Positions 30,639 through 41,349 of a stretch of 64,000 nt of DNA are shown here, one piece after another. Within the stretch, counting starts at the first letter, position 1; every line of letters starts with the position of its first letter. The DNA is from Pseudomicrostroma phylloplanum (Eukaryota; Basidiomycota; Exobasidiomycetes; Microstromatales). The notes beneath the pieces are model-generated. The model was not told the origin of the DNA. It did not search any database and saw nothing but the letters and a program-made list of their open reading frames with translations. The stretch spans positions 310,001-374,000 of the forward strand of contig BCHS01000020.1 of NCBI GenBank assembly GCA_039545275.1, written 5' to 3'. Position numbers and translations under genes: made by a program.

Positions 30639-30941
30639 GGATGGCAGAGATGCTGATGTTCAATCGCAAGGATGGAAGACAAGGAATGGTACAAGTCGCT
30701 TCGAGCAGAGTAGGATCGGACAGGAGGACATGCAATGCAGCATGCACAAGCCAACGCCTGCGCCTTTCCGCCTCCGCTACTCCGCCTACCGTACTCGCCT
30801 TCACTACTACGAGCTCGCGCCAATGGTACAGGGCTGAGACGTCACAACATGCTGGCAGCGGCGACTGAGAAGCCTCACAAGGTCACACAGGAAAGGTCGC
30901 GTTGTTCCAATGTTGCGAGGAGTAAGCCTGGGTCATGATCA

Positions 30942-32956
30942 TTACGCATCGCGTCCCTCGACCCTCTCTGCAACCTCGCCTCTGCGGATCATGCCTTCCA
31001 CGTCTGCGATGCCCATGCTAGCCAAGATCCCCCCATAGCCAACGACGGCCAAGACGATCCACGCCAAGTATCCTCTTAACAGCTGTTGCTGGAATGTGAT
31101 GCTAAGCAAGGTACTGAACGTCAGAGGCCCGATGGCACGCATCGCGCTCGAGGCCATCTGTGCTAAGGCGTTGAGAGTCCCTAGACGAACAGTGGCGAAG
31201 AGGGAGGCCGACTGATTGACTAGCAGCATGTTGCTTGCGAAGCCGAGGGAGGCAAACACTTTGAACAAGTTCGAAGCGGCCACTGTAGGTGGTGAGGAGA
31301 GCAGTATAAAGGCCGCGGTCTCAGTGTTCACGCTCGCCTTCACCGCCTCGCCACTTGATCATGCGACTCACCGAAAGCCCATACCCCCACTTCGCTCTTG
31401 GCCACGCCGCCTTCTAGATGACGACCTCTTGCCACCACGTTTGCCATCGGCAACATGATCACACTGAATGGCAGAAGCATGAGCGCGAAGCGATACAACC
31501 GCAATGTGCCTAGTCGCCTCTGCAGACGTGGGAACATGCCGATTTGCACCACTGTCCCCGTTGCTCCCGCCAAAGAGAGGATCAAACCCGTTTGAGAAGG
31601 CTGTAATGACAGCCCACCAATGTCAATGGGCTCGTACTGTTCAAGGGGGAGGAAGGAGATGAGAGGAGATGAGTCAGTCTTTACTCGAGATGAAGACGAT
31701 TGGCCGATCCCGTCCACTCACAAAGTACAAGATCTGCATCGCATCTAGTCCCACCATGACCAGACTGAGGAACGCCTGTGTCACGAGAAGCCTCTGGATA
31801 TGAGGCGTCCTGATAAGGCTTGTGATACTGCCACTGTTGCCCTCAGGATTATCATTGCGCACTGCGGACTGAGTATCATCTGACCTGTCCGCAGGCTCAG
31901 TGCGACTGGGTTGCTCCTGCTCCTCTTCGAGCCGAGCAGTCGCTGCAGCAGCGACGTTACCGTTCGAACCTTGCCTCCCGTTTGCACCGCTCTGCGGGCT
32001 GGCGGCTCCACTGGCCGTTGGTGTGAAGCCAGAGTAGAAGGAGCTCACTCTTCCTAAGCGGCTTTTGAAGCGCGGTTGTTTCTGCTTCACCGACACTGGA
32101 GAAGCGCTACCTGCCGAGGCTTCACTTCTCTCCTGTGCCCGCTTGCGCTCCTTGACGATCCTCGGAAGAGTCTCTGGAAGAAAGAGAATGCCAAAGGCAA
32201 TCGATAGACTCGCCAAAGTGCCAGCGACGGCACATGGGAGAAAGTAAGGGAAGTTCTCCCATAGTCCTCCAAGCCCAAAGATTGCTCCTTTGGAGAACCA
32301 ACCTGGGTACTGCTGCGCAGGCTGGGCAAGGAAGCCGCCTAGTGCAGGCCCAATGGTGACTCCTATGCCCCAGCAGATGCTCAAGCTAGAGAAGGCGATC
32401 GGATGGTGGCGAGAGGGGACCAATTCCGCCAATGCTGATTTGACGCTGATAAGTTTGATGCAAGGAAGTTTTAGCAAGTCTGTCTCGCAATCTGGCCTGC
32501 GCTCCCGACTCACACAGCTACGTTGCCATTGAGAGCACCTGCCAGACATCTTGCAACGACTGCCCACCAGAAGCTCTTGGAGAGACCAAAAAGGACGATG
32601 CTGAGAGCCGAGCCCGAGAGTCCAAAGAGCAGGATGGGTTTTCTGCCTCTCTTGTCCGACTGACCACCCCAGAAGAGCAAGGTGACGCACTGCGTTGCCA
32701 TGAAAAGGCTCTCGATGAGGCCGGCCCACAGTCCCACGTTGCTGTCCTCGCCCTTTAGCTCTGCTACAAGCGGGTTGATGAAGGGGAAAATGATGCTGAA
32801 AGATATGGGCTCCGATAGACGCAGGACCATCAGGACCAGGAAAGGGAATAGAGGGAAGCGCTCCTGCTCTTGCTCCTTGGGCTTTGGCAAGAGTGGTTGA
32901 CGCTCGCCTGAGTGATGGCCATCTTGTGCATCGCTGTCTTCGTCACGAGGTGGCAT
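30942..32956 (-). CDS. Major facilitator superfamily transporter (DHA1, ZIF-like)
   Basis: Multi-pass membrane transporter of 590 residues. Exons: 32956-32514, 32445-31722, 31636-31372 and 31282-30942; the splices restore continuous transmembrane sequence (GNVAVVKSALAELVPS and FVAASNLFK). The N-terminus is hydrophilic with a dileucine-like RQPLLPKP, common on vacuolar carriers. TM1 starts VLRLSEPISFSIIFPFI; the loop 2-3 signature GGQSDKRGRKPILL and the following LAGALNGNVAV match the MFS-1 fold and resemble fungal YCR023C / plant zinc-induced-facilitator proteins. A central cytoplasmic loop (about residues 270-365) is Ser/Gln/Pro-rich. The substrate cannot be told from the sequence; drugs, organic acids or metal chelators are all possible. 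It diverges from the Thr-rich secreted protein gene. Confidence 0.9.
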
Positions 32957-34477
32957 CGCTCACGCTGCGCGGATGATGCTGACTCGCTGTGACTGTGATA
33001 CAGTCTTCCAGCTGATGAGAGGAAGTGAATGCTGCGTATATTGCGTCGAGCACCTACCGAGTCATGGTGCTAGGGCGAGGAAGAATTACGCTGAGCCAAC
33101 GGAAGTGGACTTAGGCGATCGTCGCAGATCTCTCTCGGGGTCGGATCGGAAGCAGGACGCAGGAGCCCCGCATACCCCGCACGGCTTCCCCGGCGGCACC
33201 TCATCCTCCCCCGCCCTCTTCCTTGCAAGCTGACCATGATACTGCGCAAGCTCGCAGACAGAAGAGGAGCCCTATGAGAATGAATCTGTCACACTAGCAA
33301 GTCTCGCTCTGCCAATGCGTCGCGCTTCCTCCATCCGGCGCGTTCCCTCTGTGACTCGTTGCTGTGTGTCTCGCAGCCGTGGCTCCTCGCTTGATAGGTG
33401 CAGCACTCAAGTCAGCCTCCATGCGTAGTCTTCCTTCTTACGACAAGCATCGTGCCCAGTGGTCCCTCCTCTGCCCTCACCCGACCCCACCATAGCAGAC
33501 AGCGCAAAGACCAGCCATTCCTGCCTTGGAGCCGCTTCCCCGCGTCTCGAGACACGTCGGCTCACCTGTCGGAGTCCGTCAAGGTAGTTCAGCGCGCACA
33601 GCATCTGCTATCTACAGGGCCGAGATCGTGCGGCGCATTGTGCGTCCCCGTTGCACTCGCTGAGCTGCCCGCTTCGCCAGCCATGTTGCTGGCGAAGCAA
33701 GCGGGATCAGGTCACCCACCTCGGCGTCTGCGACCATGCCAGGCTTCGCTCTGCTCTGCTTGCAAATAGACCCCTGTATCACGCGCTGCGACTCGCGGCG
33801 TGGGTGCTGCCTACAACGTCGGAAGAGCGAGGACGAGCGGGGACAGGCAATTCTTCCTTCCCAGATGGCTCCCACGCACCTCGTCTTCCCTCGGGAGAAC
33901 CGCCGGGGAAAGCACTCTTTTGCGGACTTCGAACAGCGGGGGTGGGGGCGGGGGCCTTCCTGAGGCTGGACCCCGACATTGCCGCCACCGCGATTGCGGA
34001 GGGTCGCCTGTTCGTGAGCTTGACGGCTCAATTCTGGTGACTTGGGCAGTAACCCAGCAAACAAACAGTGAGACACGCTCTGGTCACTGTCCGCGCCACT
34101 TGTCGAAGACCCTGTATTTGCCTTGACCTCTTTGACGCTTTCGCCTTCACGCGTTCGTTGGCACTCCGCTCTGTGATGAGACCGTGCCGGCGATCCTGCA
34201 GGCAAGCTCCAGAACGTTGTCCAGACTTGGGAGCGTGAGCATCTGATGAGCTGGGAGTGAGTTCCGAAGCGGGGAGTGTAAAGGAAAGCCCGCTCTCTGT
34301 GTGAATCGCTCAATTGGACTGACCTGGAGACCGGCGGGAAGGTATGCTGCTGATCAGCCACCTAGATTAAGAACTGCATCGCTTTCTTGATGAGGTTTGG
34401 GGTTCCCCAAAGCCTTCAGTCAGCCCTCCCACACGCCCAAATTGGCCTCTTCGTCAGCCTCACCTTTGGAAAGCAGC
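32957..34477. other. Divergent intergenic region
   Basis: About 1.5 kb between the MFS gene (minus) and the Thr-rich protein gene (plus). It has an 11-bp-stem hairpin at 33671-33698. A 249-codon minus-strand frame (34361-33612) has no signal, domain or repeat I can name and is probably chance in GC-rich DNA. Confidence 0.4.
33671..33698. repeat. Perfect inverted repeat, 11-bp stem with 6-nt loop
   Basis: GCTTCGCCAGC, loop CATGTT, then GCTGGCGAAGC. After a two-base bulge the CCC/GGG flanks extend the stem. It lies in gene-free DNA, about 0.7 kb from the MFS gene start and 0.8 kb from the plus-strand gene start. Confidence 0.7.
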
Positions 34478-35719
34478 ATGCGTTTCACCTCGACTTCTAT
34501 CCTCGCCTCGCTGGCATTGTTCGTCGGTCTGACCCAAGCAAAGGCCAACAGCCCCAGTGTCAAGACGGTCTGCACAACGGCTTACTGCGCTCAAAAGGGC
34601 ACCCGTACACAATATGTGGCTGATGAGACCATTGCCCTCCGAAAGCCTGCTCCTCCTTGCCATGTCACCGAAACCGTGGCCGTCACACCAAGACCGAGGA
34701 TTGTCGTAACTTACGAGCCTGTTGCAAGCACCATCACTGTCATAGGGCCACAGCAGACGGATGTCTTTACCTCTACAAGCATCGTCTGGGCATTCACCTA
34801 CCCCACCACGACAACGACCACTACCTCCACGTAAGTTCGCTACTAGCCGAAGACGGCCACAACTTCCCATTTGACGCTGACCACAAGAACCCTGCCTCTT
34901 CCCATTCATTCATTCATTCATTCATTCATTCATTCATTCATCCGCATCTGCAGCCCTATTACCACTACTACTGTAACGGTGCCGAACCCATCAGATAGCG
35001 CTACTACTGTTACCAGCTATACGCTGACAGCTCCTTCGCCGACATTCACCAACAATCGTCGAGCGGTAGCAGAGCCACTTGAGCCTCGAGGCGCTCAGAA
35101 GATCGTCAAGGCCGCCCAGAAGAAAATCTCTCCTGCTTTATTAGGCAAGCATGTTTACTGCCACAGGGAAATTACTACTACATCCACGGTCACGAAACCA
35201 TGTCACACGGTCACGTCCTACTCTCGGGCATCGCGTTCGACTTCAACGAGTATCAGCACTTTCATTGTGCCTGAGACCGTGACACAAATTCCAGATCATG
35301 CGACCAGTGTCGTGGCAACTACCACGACATCCACGGTCACGGGTCCCACGATTACATCGACCGTGACTGAATATGCAATGACGAGCACCATCACGTCCAC
35401 CTCAACGGCAGCATTGTCAATGACCACGACGATTGTTGGCGAATACGCTCTCTGCGATCCCAGTCGGTTCGGAGTCTACAACCAAATCGAAGAAACAGGA
35501 GACGTTGATGACATCGAGACGCAGCAAGTGGGAACCCGCAACGCGAATGATTGCTGCCATGCCGCAGTGTCCGCATCAAACGCCGTTCTCTTCTATTTGT
35601 TCCGTGGCTCGTGTTACATAGACTTTGCCGAGAGGGCAGCTGCTTGTCCCGTGGCTGTTACTTTCGGTACGGTAATTTCAGACGGATTTGAGGCAGCTTC
35701 TCTGCAATGCGCCTCTTGA
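34478..35719 (+). CDS. Secreted Thr/Ser-rich protein with a C-terminal Cys domain
   Basis: Two exons, 34478-34830 and 34954-35719 (codon ACC split), encode 372 residues. The ATG at 34478 gives a clean signal peptide (MRFTSTSILASLALFVGLTQ, cleavage near AKA). The mature protein is made of Thr/Val/Ser-rich stretches (STVTGPTITSTVTEY and similar) typical of heavily O-mannosylated wall or surface proteins, with paired Cys such as CTTAYC and CHREI. NNRRAVAEPLEPR in the middle could be a Kex2-type processing site. The last ~85 residues form a compact domain: EYALCDPSRFGVY, NDCCHAAVSASNAVLFYLF, GSCYIDF and a final Cys. This looks like the small PAN/apple-like Cys domains at the end of many fungal secreted proteins; that is an inference. 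No GPI signal is seen. Confidence 0.85.
34903..34940 (+). repeat. (CATT)n array inside an intron
   Basis: About nine and a half CATT units lie within the 123-nt intron 34831-34953 and end 13 bp before the acceptor CAG, where the pyrimidine tract normally stands. Confidence 0.85.
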
Positions 35720-36440
35720 ACAGGGCTCCTCCTGTCTCCTATTGTAGCTCCCGGAGCTGCAAGAGCCTTCGTCCTCTCTCCCTCGCCCCTGTCAGTTCTG
35801 CTAGACATCACCTCGTCTTGTTCATGTAGCCGAATGTAACCTGCGTATGCTATGTCCTATCCACTGCTGGAATCACAATACTGATTCACGTGTGTCAGCC
35901 CACCTATCAGTTTCGGCCAGGGGCCGCAAGAAGGTCTCCGCGCAGGCAGAGAGTTGCATTTGAAGTCGGAGCCGAAACGCAGCGCGACGAGAGTTAGAGT
36001 CGTCAAAGACTGTGTAATTTGGTCGAAGGAGAGTGTGGCAAGAAGGACGAGGTGACAAGATCGAGAGTAGCAGCAGCAGACGGTAAATGAAGCAGAAGGC
36101 GAATCGGAACGGAGGTATCCGTCGCAACGGAGCCAAGGCTTCAACTGTTGCCAAGCCGGAAGTCGGAGTTTGATCTTCCCACGCGACTCTCCATGCGACC
36201 TTGCCTTGCGAGCTTCCTCCCGTCCTTCTCTCTCTCTTCCTCGCGATAGGTCTTGGCAGAGGCAACGAACCATGATGGCGCCATCGAAGACTTGGCACCC
36301 GATGTGTGGACGTCCTATCGGGATCATGTAGGTCGGGCCATAATTGAAAAGGATGCTTTCCTTTATCACTACTACCACGACGGCCATCGAGCTGCCTGCT
36401 TGCGAATACATCCCACTTTTACAGACAATCTTGGCCAAAA
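35720..36440. other. Intergenic, promoter of the symporter gene
   Basis: About 720 bp of tandem spacer with no gene. A CACGTG E-box core stands near 35887. The rest shows no repeat. Confidence 0.45.
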
Positions 36441-38420
36441 ATGGGAGCAACGCCACTTCTACGAAGAATCGGTGGCTGGATCGCACCACCGCCACCAAAG
36501 GCGGCCGACGGTCGTGATCAGTGGCCATCTCGCGCAGCCTTCCTGCTGGCAGCAATGGGTGGATGTGCAGGGCAGGGTAACCTGCTACGATATCCTTCGG
36601 TGGTATACAACAACTACGGTCTACAGTGGTTCATCCCCTACCTGTGCGCCGTCTTGTTCATCGCCATCCCTGCTCTCATCCTCGAGATTGCAGTAGGTCA
36701 GGCGTACCGCGGCGGTACAATGATCGCCTTCAACAATGTCCACCCGCGACTCAAGGGTGTGGGTATCGGTCCCGTCCTAGTGAGCTTCATCGTCGTGCAG
36801 TACTTTACTGTCAATCTCGCTTGGATCATGGTCTATTTCCGCCACTCTTTCACAAGCCCACTGCCATGGCAAGGCAGACTGGAGCCATTCTACAACGAAG
36901 ACGCTCTCGCCAACCCAGCTCCGGTCGGAGGGGAGCTGTCTGCAGACATGTCGACTGTCTTGTCCTATGTCACCTACCCAGCAAGAGCTCTAGTGGGAGA
37001 GACGGTGGGGTGGAGCGCCTTTGTCTGGTTTCTCATCTGGGTCAGCATCTTCCGAGGTGTGGGCATGACGGGTCGAGTCGTCTACTTCACAATGGGACTG
37101 CCCATTGTGACTACCATCATCTTCGTCGGCAGAGCGCTCTCACTGGACAATGCCGGCGAGGGGGTCAGGCTTCTTTGGGCTACCTGGCGCGGCGGTCAAT
37201 TGGCCTCTGGAACCGTATGGCAGACGGCCGTAGGCCAAGTCTTCTTCTCTACGGGTGTGGGCTTCGGGTACTTTACCTGCTATGCCTCGTACAACAAGAA
37301 GCACTCCAATGCAGTCCTGGACGCCATCTTGATCTGCGGCAGCAACGTCCTCTTTGAGAACTTTGCAGCCTTTGCCGTCTTTGGTGTGGTGGGCTATCTT
37401 CGCCGCTGGCCCGAAGACGGCGTTCGTCTGGGTGCTTTTGTCGTGGGTTTCTTCACCCTTCCCGAGGCGGTCATCCAGATGCCAGGTGCCAACTTCTGGG
37501 CCGTCTTGCTCTTCTTTACCCTCATCGTCCTCGGATTCAGCTCCGCTTTCGTCATGTTGGACGTCGTGGCCACGCTTCTGGTCGACTCGGGCTTGAAGTA
37601 TTCACGACCGACCATTGTGACTGCTCTGACGGTGTTGAGCTTCTTGATGTGTCTGCCGTACTGCACCGAATTTGGCTACTATCTCCTCGATGGGGTGGAC
37701 AGGTGGATCAACAATGTCGTCCTCATCTTCGTCGTATGGGCAGAGACGGTCAGCGCGAGCTCCGTCTACCGCTACAGCGATGTCATCAGTCAGACTGGCT
37801 CGCTGAGCTTCTGGATCTACAACGGTGGCTATCTTGCCGGGCACATCTTCGGCATCGGACTCGCCCACGGTACCAGTAGCCCGGGCGCAGGAGCTGGAGC
37901 TGGAATCGGACTTTGGGCCGTCTGCACCATTGTGGCCACCATCCTTGCACGACCTCAAGGAGACTACCACTTTGAGTCCCGCGCACCCAGCTTCTGGGGC
38001 AAGAACAAGTTCCTCTCCCGCTTCTGGTTCCTAGCCTTCTACTCTGGCAACCAGCTCCGTCGCGACCTTAATGTCATCGTGGGAGGTGGCCGCAACTGGA
38101 GGATCCCATCCTTCCTACCAGTCCTACTGAGGTACGTCAGCGGACCCGTCCTAGTCATCATCCTCAGCTTTGCTTTTCCGGAGTTCCACACGCTGAGGTA
38201 TGACCCGATGATGATTGCCGGGTTCATCCTCTCGATGCTCTGCCTGACGGCCATGCTCGTAGGATTTGTCATGCCGCGATACTATGACGTCTTTATTCCC
38301 GCCTCGAGGAGGCAGGAGGGTCTGGAAGAGACCGTCGTCAATGAGACGAGGTACGAAAAGGAGGATGTGGACGCAGACGTCAAGGTGACTGTAGCAAAGG
38401 TAGATTCCAACGAGGCGTAG
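36441..38420 (+). CDS. Sodium:neurotransmitter symporter family (SLC6-like) transporter
   Basis: Intronless gene for 659 residues with about 12 membrane segments of the LeuT/NSS fold. The ATG at 36441 gives a short cytoplasmic start, then GRDQWPSRAAFLLAA and TM1 GGCAGQGNLLRYPSVVYNN, the unwound sodium/substrate-binding helix of the family. TM2 follows with WFIPYL and LEIAVGQAYRGG. Later segments carry VGQVFFSTGVGFGYFTCYAS (TM6 region) and NVLFENFAAFAVFGVVG (TM7). The C-terminal tail is charged and ends KVDSNEA. Fungal members keep this same GGCAGQGNLLRYPSV signature but their substrates are poorly known; amino acids or osmolytes are plausible. It would act at the plasma membrane with sodium or proton coupling. 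No truncation. Confidence 0.94.
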   Translation: MGATPLLRRIGGWIAPPPPKAADGRDQWPSRAAFLLAAMGGCAGQGNLLRYPSVVYNNYGLQWFIPYLCAVLFIAIPALILEIAVGQAYRGGTMIAFNNVHPRLKGVGIGPVLVSFIVVQYFTVNLAWIMVYFRHSFTSPLPWQGRLEPFYNEDALANPAPVGGELSADMSTVLSYVTYPARALVGETVGWSAFVWFLIWVSIFRGVGMTGRVVYFTMGLPIVTTIIFVGRALSLDNAGEGVRLLWATWRGGQLASGTVWQTAVGQVFFSTGVGFGYFTCYASYNKKHSNAVLDAILICGSNVLFENFAAFAVFGVVGYLRRWPEDGVRLGAFVVGFFTLPEAVIQMPGANFWAVLLFFTLIVLGFSSAFVMLDVVATLLVDSGLKYSRPTIVTALTVLSFLMCLPYCTEFGYYLLDGVDRWINNVVLIFVVWAETVSASSVYRYSDVISQTGSLSFWIYNGGYLAGHIFGIGLAHGTSSPGAGAGAGIGLWAVCTIVATILARPQGDYHFESRAPSFWGKNKFLSRFWFLAFYSGNQLRRDLNVIVGGGRNWRIPSFLPVLLRYVSGPVLVIILSFAFPEFHTLRYDPMMIAGFILSMLCLTAMLVGFVMPRYYDVFIPASRRQEGLEETVVNETRYEKEDVDADVKVTVAKVDSNEA

Positions 38421-39425
38421 CAAGGGAGCAGCAGCTTGGAGCGAGGGGAGGGCACGCGAACCTTGGAGACGCTGATTCAGACATGTGGTCTTGGGAAGGG
38501 AGATGAATGACATGACCTGTACTCGACCTAGCCAACGTTAGACGGCCCCTTTACGTCTCCCTCTGTGCCCCTCCACGAGCCACGCTGCGCTTCACTCTGT
38601 CAGCCGACGTGCCTCCGTATCGCGCGCTGCGATGCCAAGATCATAAAACGCCGTGCCGTATCATGCCGAGCACGAACATTATATGATGTGCGGTGATGTG
38701 CGGCGCGAGTGGGCGTGAGAGCTACTTCCCCATCAAAGGCGCCCCCTCGCCTTGAAGGCCAGAAACCTGATTCTGCCGACGAAGCGCAAGCGAAGCGAGA
38801 CTTTGATCGGTGGCTTGGCAGCTGGCCCGTGCACCTCGAGTCACCGCCGCCCACCCACGTTTGCTTTTCGCTTTCTTCCTTGCAGAGACCCAGAGCTTCC
38901 CCCCTTCGACGTCGCCTGGCCTGACCTCGCCTCACGCCTGGGTGTGGCCGGGAGGGGGGAGAAGGAAGGCACTCGTCAAGTTCCTTGAGACCTTGCGCTC
39001 CGAGTCACGAATCCTCACACATGCATGGGGATGCATCCTTGGACGGAAGATGTCCGAGACCACCAGCACCAGCGACGAAGCGGAGGAAGGGGTTCGGGGA
39101 GGTGACCTGCCGATAGGGGTCTTTGTGCCTGATTGAGTCTGCCGCCGGCGGCGCGCGGCACGGAGCGGAGTGGAGCGGGAAAACCTCTGCTGATTGCTGC
39201 AGCTTCTTTCACCCTCACCCTCTTCTTTTATGTCCGAGGGAGGGAGATGCACAACACCCTGCATGCTACCGATAGGACTAGGACTAGGGCAGTAGCCCAC
39301 CCATCTACCCAGGCTGGCTGGCTGAGCACTTTGACCGAGCGTGGGTAAGGGGATGATGCGCATTTCGCGTAAGGGGGGACGGTGGGGTCATCTATGCGCC
39401 GGGCTGGGCGCGGGGCGGGGGACCT

Positions 39426-39499
39426 GATTGCGATTGCGATTGCGATTGGGGGACACGGAGGACAGAGGCAGAGGCAGAGGCAGAGGCAGAGGCAGAGGC
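39426..39499 (+). repeat. Two adjacent hexanucleotide arrays, (GATTGC)n and (GAGGCA)n
   Basis: About four GATTGC units are followed, 15 bp later, by six GAGGCA units. They lie 300-370 bp upstream of the THI5 ATG, between the flanking gene and the TATA box. Confidence 0.85.
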
Positions 39500-39683
39500 G
39501 GACCCAGGCAGCAATCCAATCGGGTCGGGTCGACTTGGTTGGGGGAGATGGGTGGAGGCTGGGTTTACCTTAGCCAGGGCGGCAGAGGCTAGACTCAAGG
39601 CGAGGGAGGGAGGAGCCCTAGAGCAACATCCTTCGGCAAAGGCCCTAGAGGCGTGAACCCTGCGAGGTGCAGCCTGGGTGGAG

Positions 39684-39690
39684 TATATAA
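39684..39690 (+). promoter_or_regulatory. TATA box of the THI5 homologue
   Basis: TATATAA stands 106 bp before the ATG at 39796, followed by a CA-rich leader (ACACACAAACACC) suited to a strongly transcribed gene. Thiamine-repressible genes of this family are known for strong, switchable promoters; the regulation here is inferred. Confidence 0.6.
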
Positions 39691-39795
39691 CAGCGAAAGG
39701 TCCTGCCAGCGGGGGATACAAGGCGCCTTTCCACCACCACACACAAACACCTCAGTCCCACCTACCCCACTGCAAACTCCCCCACCTTGACCATC

Positions 39796-41349
39796 ATGTC
39801 CACCGACAAGATCACTTTCCGTAAGTATTGCTAAAGAACAAAGTAGCAGAGCGCCTTTCTTTCCCCATGACATGACTCGACCATCTGCTGAACACGTCCT
39901 CTTCCTGTCCTGTGCCCCCACTCCAGTGCTCAACTGGCATGCCACCCCTTACCATGCCCCCATCTTCCTCGCCCAGGCCAAGGTGAGTGTCCTTTCACAG
40001 CGCGAAGACACAGATAGCCAACGACTGACACCTCATCGTCATCACTCTTCCCTTCCGCACGTCCAACCTTCCAGGGCTTCTACAAAGAAGAAGGCATCCA
40101 AGTGGCCATCCTCGAGCCCAACGACCCCTCGGACGTAACCGAGATCATCGGCAGCGGTAAAGTCGACATGGGCGCAAAGGCCATGATCCACACCATTGCC
40201 GGCTCCGCACGAGGGTTCCCAATCGAGTCCATTGGTACACTCATGGATGAGCCATTCACCGGGGTAGTATACCTTGAAGGATCGGGCATCACCACTGATT
40301 TCCGATCACTCAAGGGCAAGAGGATTGGATATGTGGGCGAGTTTGGAAAGATCCAGGTGAGCAAATGCGCATGGGCGAGGCGATGACGACCCGCTTCGAA
40401 TATCTGACGGACACCCCTTCTCCCACCCTCCCGTCTCGTTCCCGCTCCTCTATAGATCGACGAGCTCACCGCCCACTTCGGCATGGCCCCAAGCGACTAC
40501 GAAGCCGTCCGCGTGGGAATGAACGTATCCGACGCCATCAAGCGCGGGGAGATCGACGCTGGCATTGGACTGGAGAATGTTCAGATGGTAGAACTCGAGG
40601 AGTGGTGCAAGGAGCAGGGACGTCCCCCTTCGGATGTCAAGATGCTGCGTATCGATGAGTGAGTGGACGTGAGCAAGGGCGCGCCGAACTCCAACGACGT
40701 GGTTCATCTGACACCATCCCTCCTCTCCACTCCACACCTCACCGCTCACAGGCTCGCCGAGCTGGGTTGCTGCTGCTTCTGCTCCATCCTCTACATAGCC
40801 AACAAGCCCTTCCTCTCCTCCCACCCAGAAAAAGCCCGTGCCTTTATGCGAGCAATCAAAAAGGCCACCGACTACCTCTTTGCCTCTCCCCGTGAGGCTT
40901 GGGAGGATTACAAGTTGATGAAGAAGACGATGGCCTCGCCTGTTAACGAGAAGATCTTTGAGAGGAGCTTTGTGTACATGAGTAGGGACTGCGCGAATGG
41001 TGAGTTGCGCCGAAGCGAAGCGGAGGTGAGGCGAGGCTACGACCAACACCAACTGACCCCCCCTCCTCTCCTCCCTTTTCGCTCCACTCCCGCAACAGTC
41101 CCCCGCGACTGGCAAAAAGTCACCGCCTACTGCAAGCGTCTCAACGTCGTCCCCGCCAACTTCGAGCCCAACATGTCTAACGCCTTCCTCTCCTGGCAGC
41201 CCGCAGAGCAGGACGATGCAGGTGCCGAGGAGAAGCAGAAGGCTATTCAGGGATACCAGATGGAGGTGGCGCAGAGCGGTAAGGGGATACTGGGTGGGTT
41301 TGAACCTGTACTGGCTGTGGGTGCGAAGAAGGCTGGAGTGGTGGTTTGA
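39796..41349 (+). CDS. THI5: 4-amino-5-hydroxymethyl-2-methylpyrimidine phosphate synthase
   Basis: Makes the pyrimidine half of thiamine (HMP-P) from pyridoxal phosphate and one of its own histidines; the yeast enzyme is single-turnover. Six exons: 39796-39820, 39927-39982, 40075-40356, 40456-40658, 40752-40999 and 41099-41349, giving 354 residues. Exon 1 is only 25 nt (MSTDKITF plus one base). Conserved parts: [42 protein letters not shown] with the substrate histidine at position 66 exactly as in yeast Thi5, [18 protein letters not shown], and the iron-binding CCCFC motif at residues 195-199. The C-terminal tail has about 15 more residues than yeast and is Gly/Val-rich at the end. Cytosolic; no signal. 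Known names include THI5, NMT1 and thiA. Expected to be repressed by thiamine. Confidence 0.97.

Larger units (their letters stand above)
38421..39795. other. Intergenic with hexanucleotide arrays, promoter of THI5
   Basis: About 1.4 kb upstream of the thiamine gene. It holds (GATTGC)n at 39426-39448, (GAGGCA)n at 39464-39499 and a TATA box at 39684. I looked for the conserved elements of a TPP riboswitch (CTGAGA and the later GGATAATGCCAGCG-type block) and found none here or in the first introns. Confidence 0.5.

Noticed and set aside
33612..34361. 249-codon minus-strand frame between the MFS and secreted-protein genes
   Set aside because: No family features, uneven composition, and it contains the hairpin at 33671; chance frame in GC-rich DNA is more likely.
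38421..40100. TPP riboswitch expected upstream of or inside the first introns of THI5
   Set aside because: None of the conserved aptamer strings were found by eye; a covariance-model search would be needed to exclude a divergent one.
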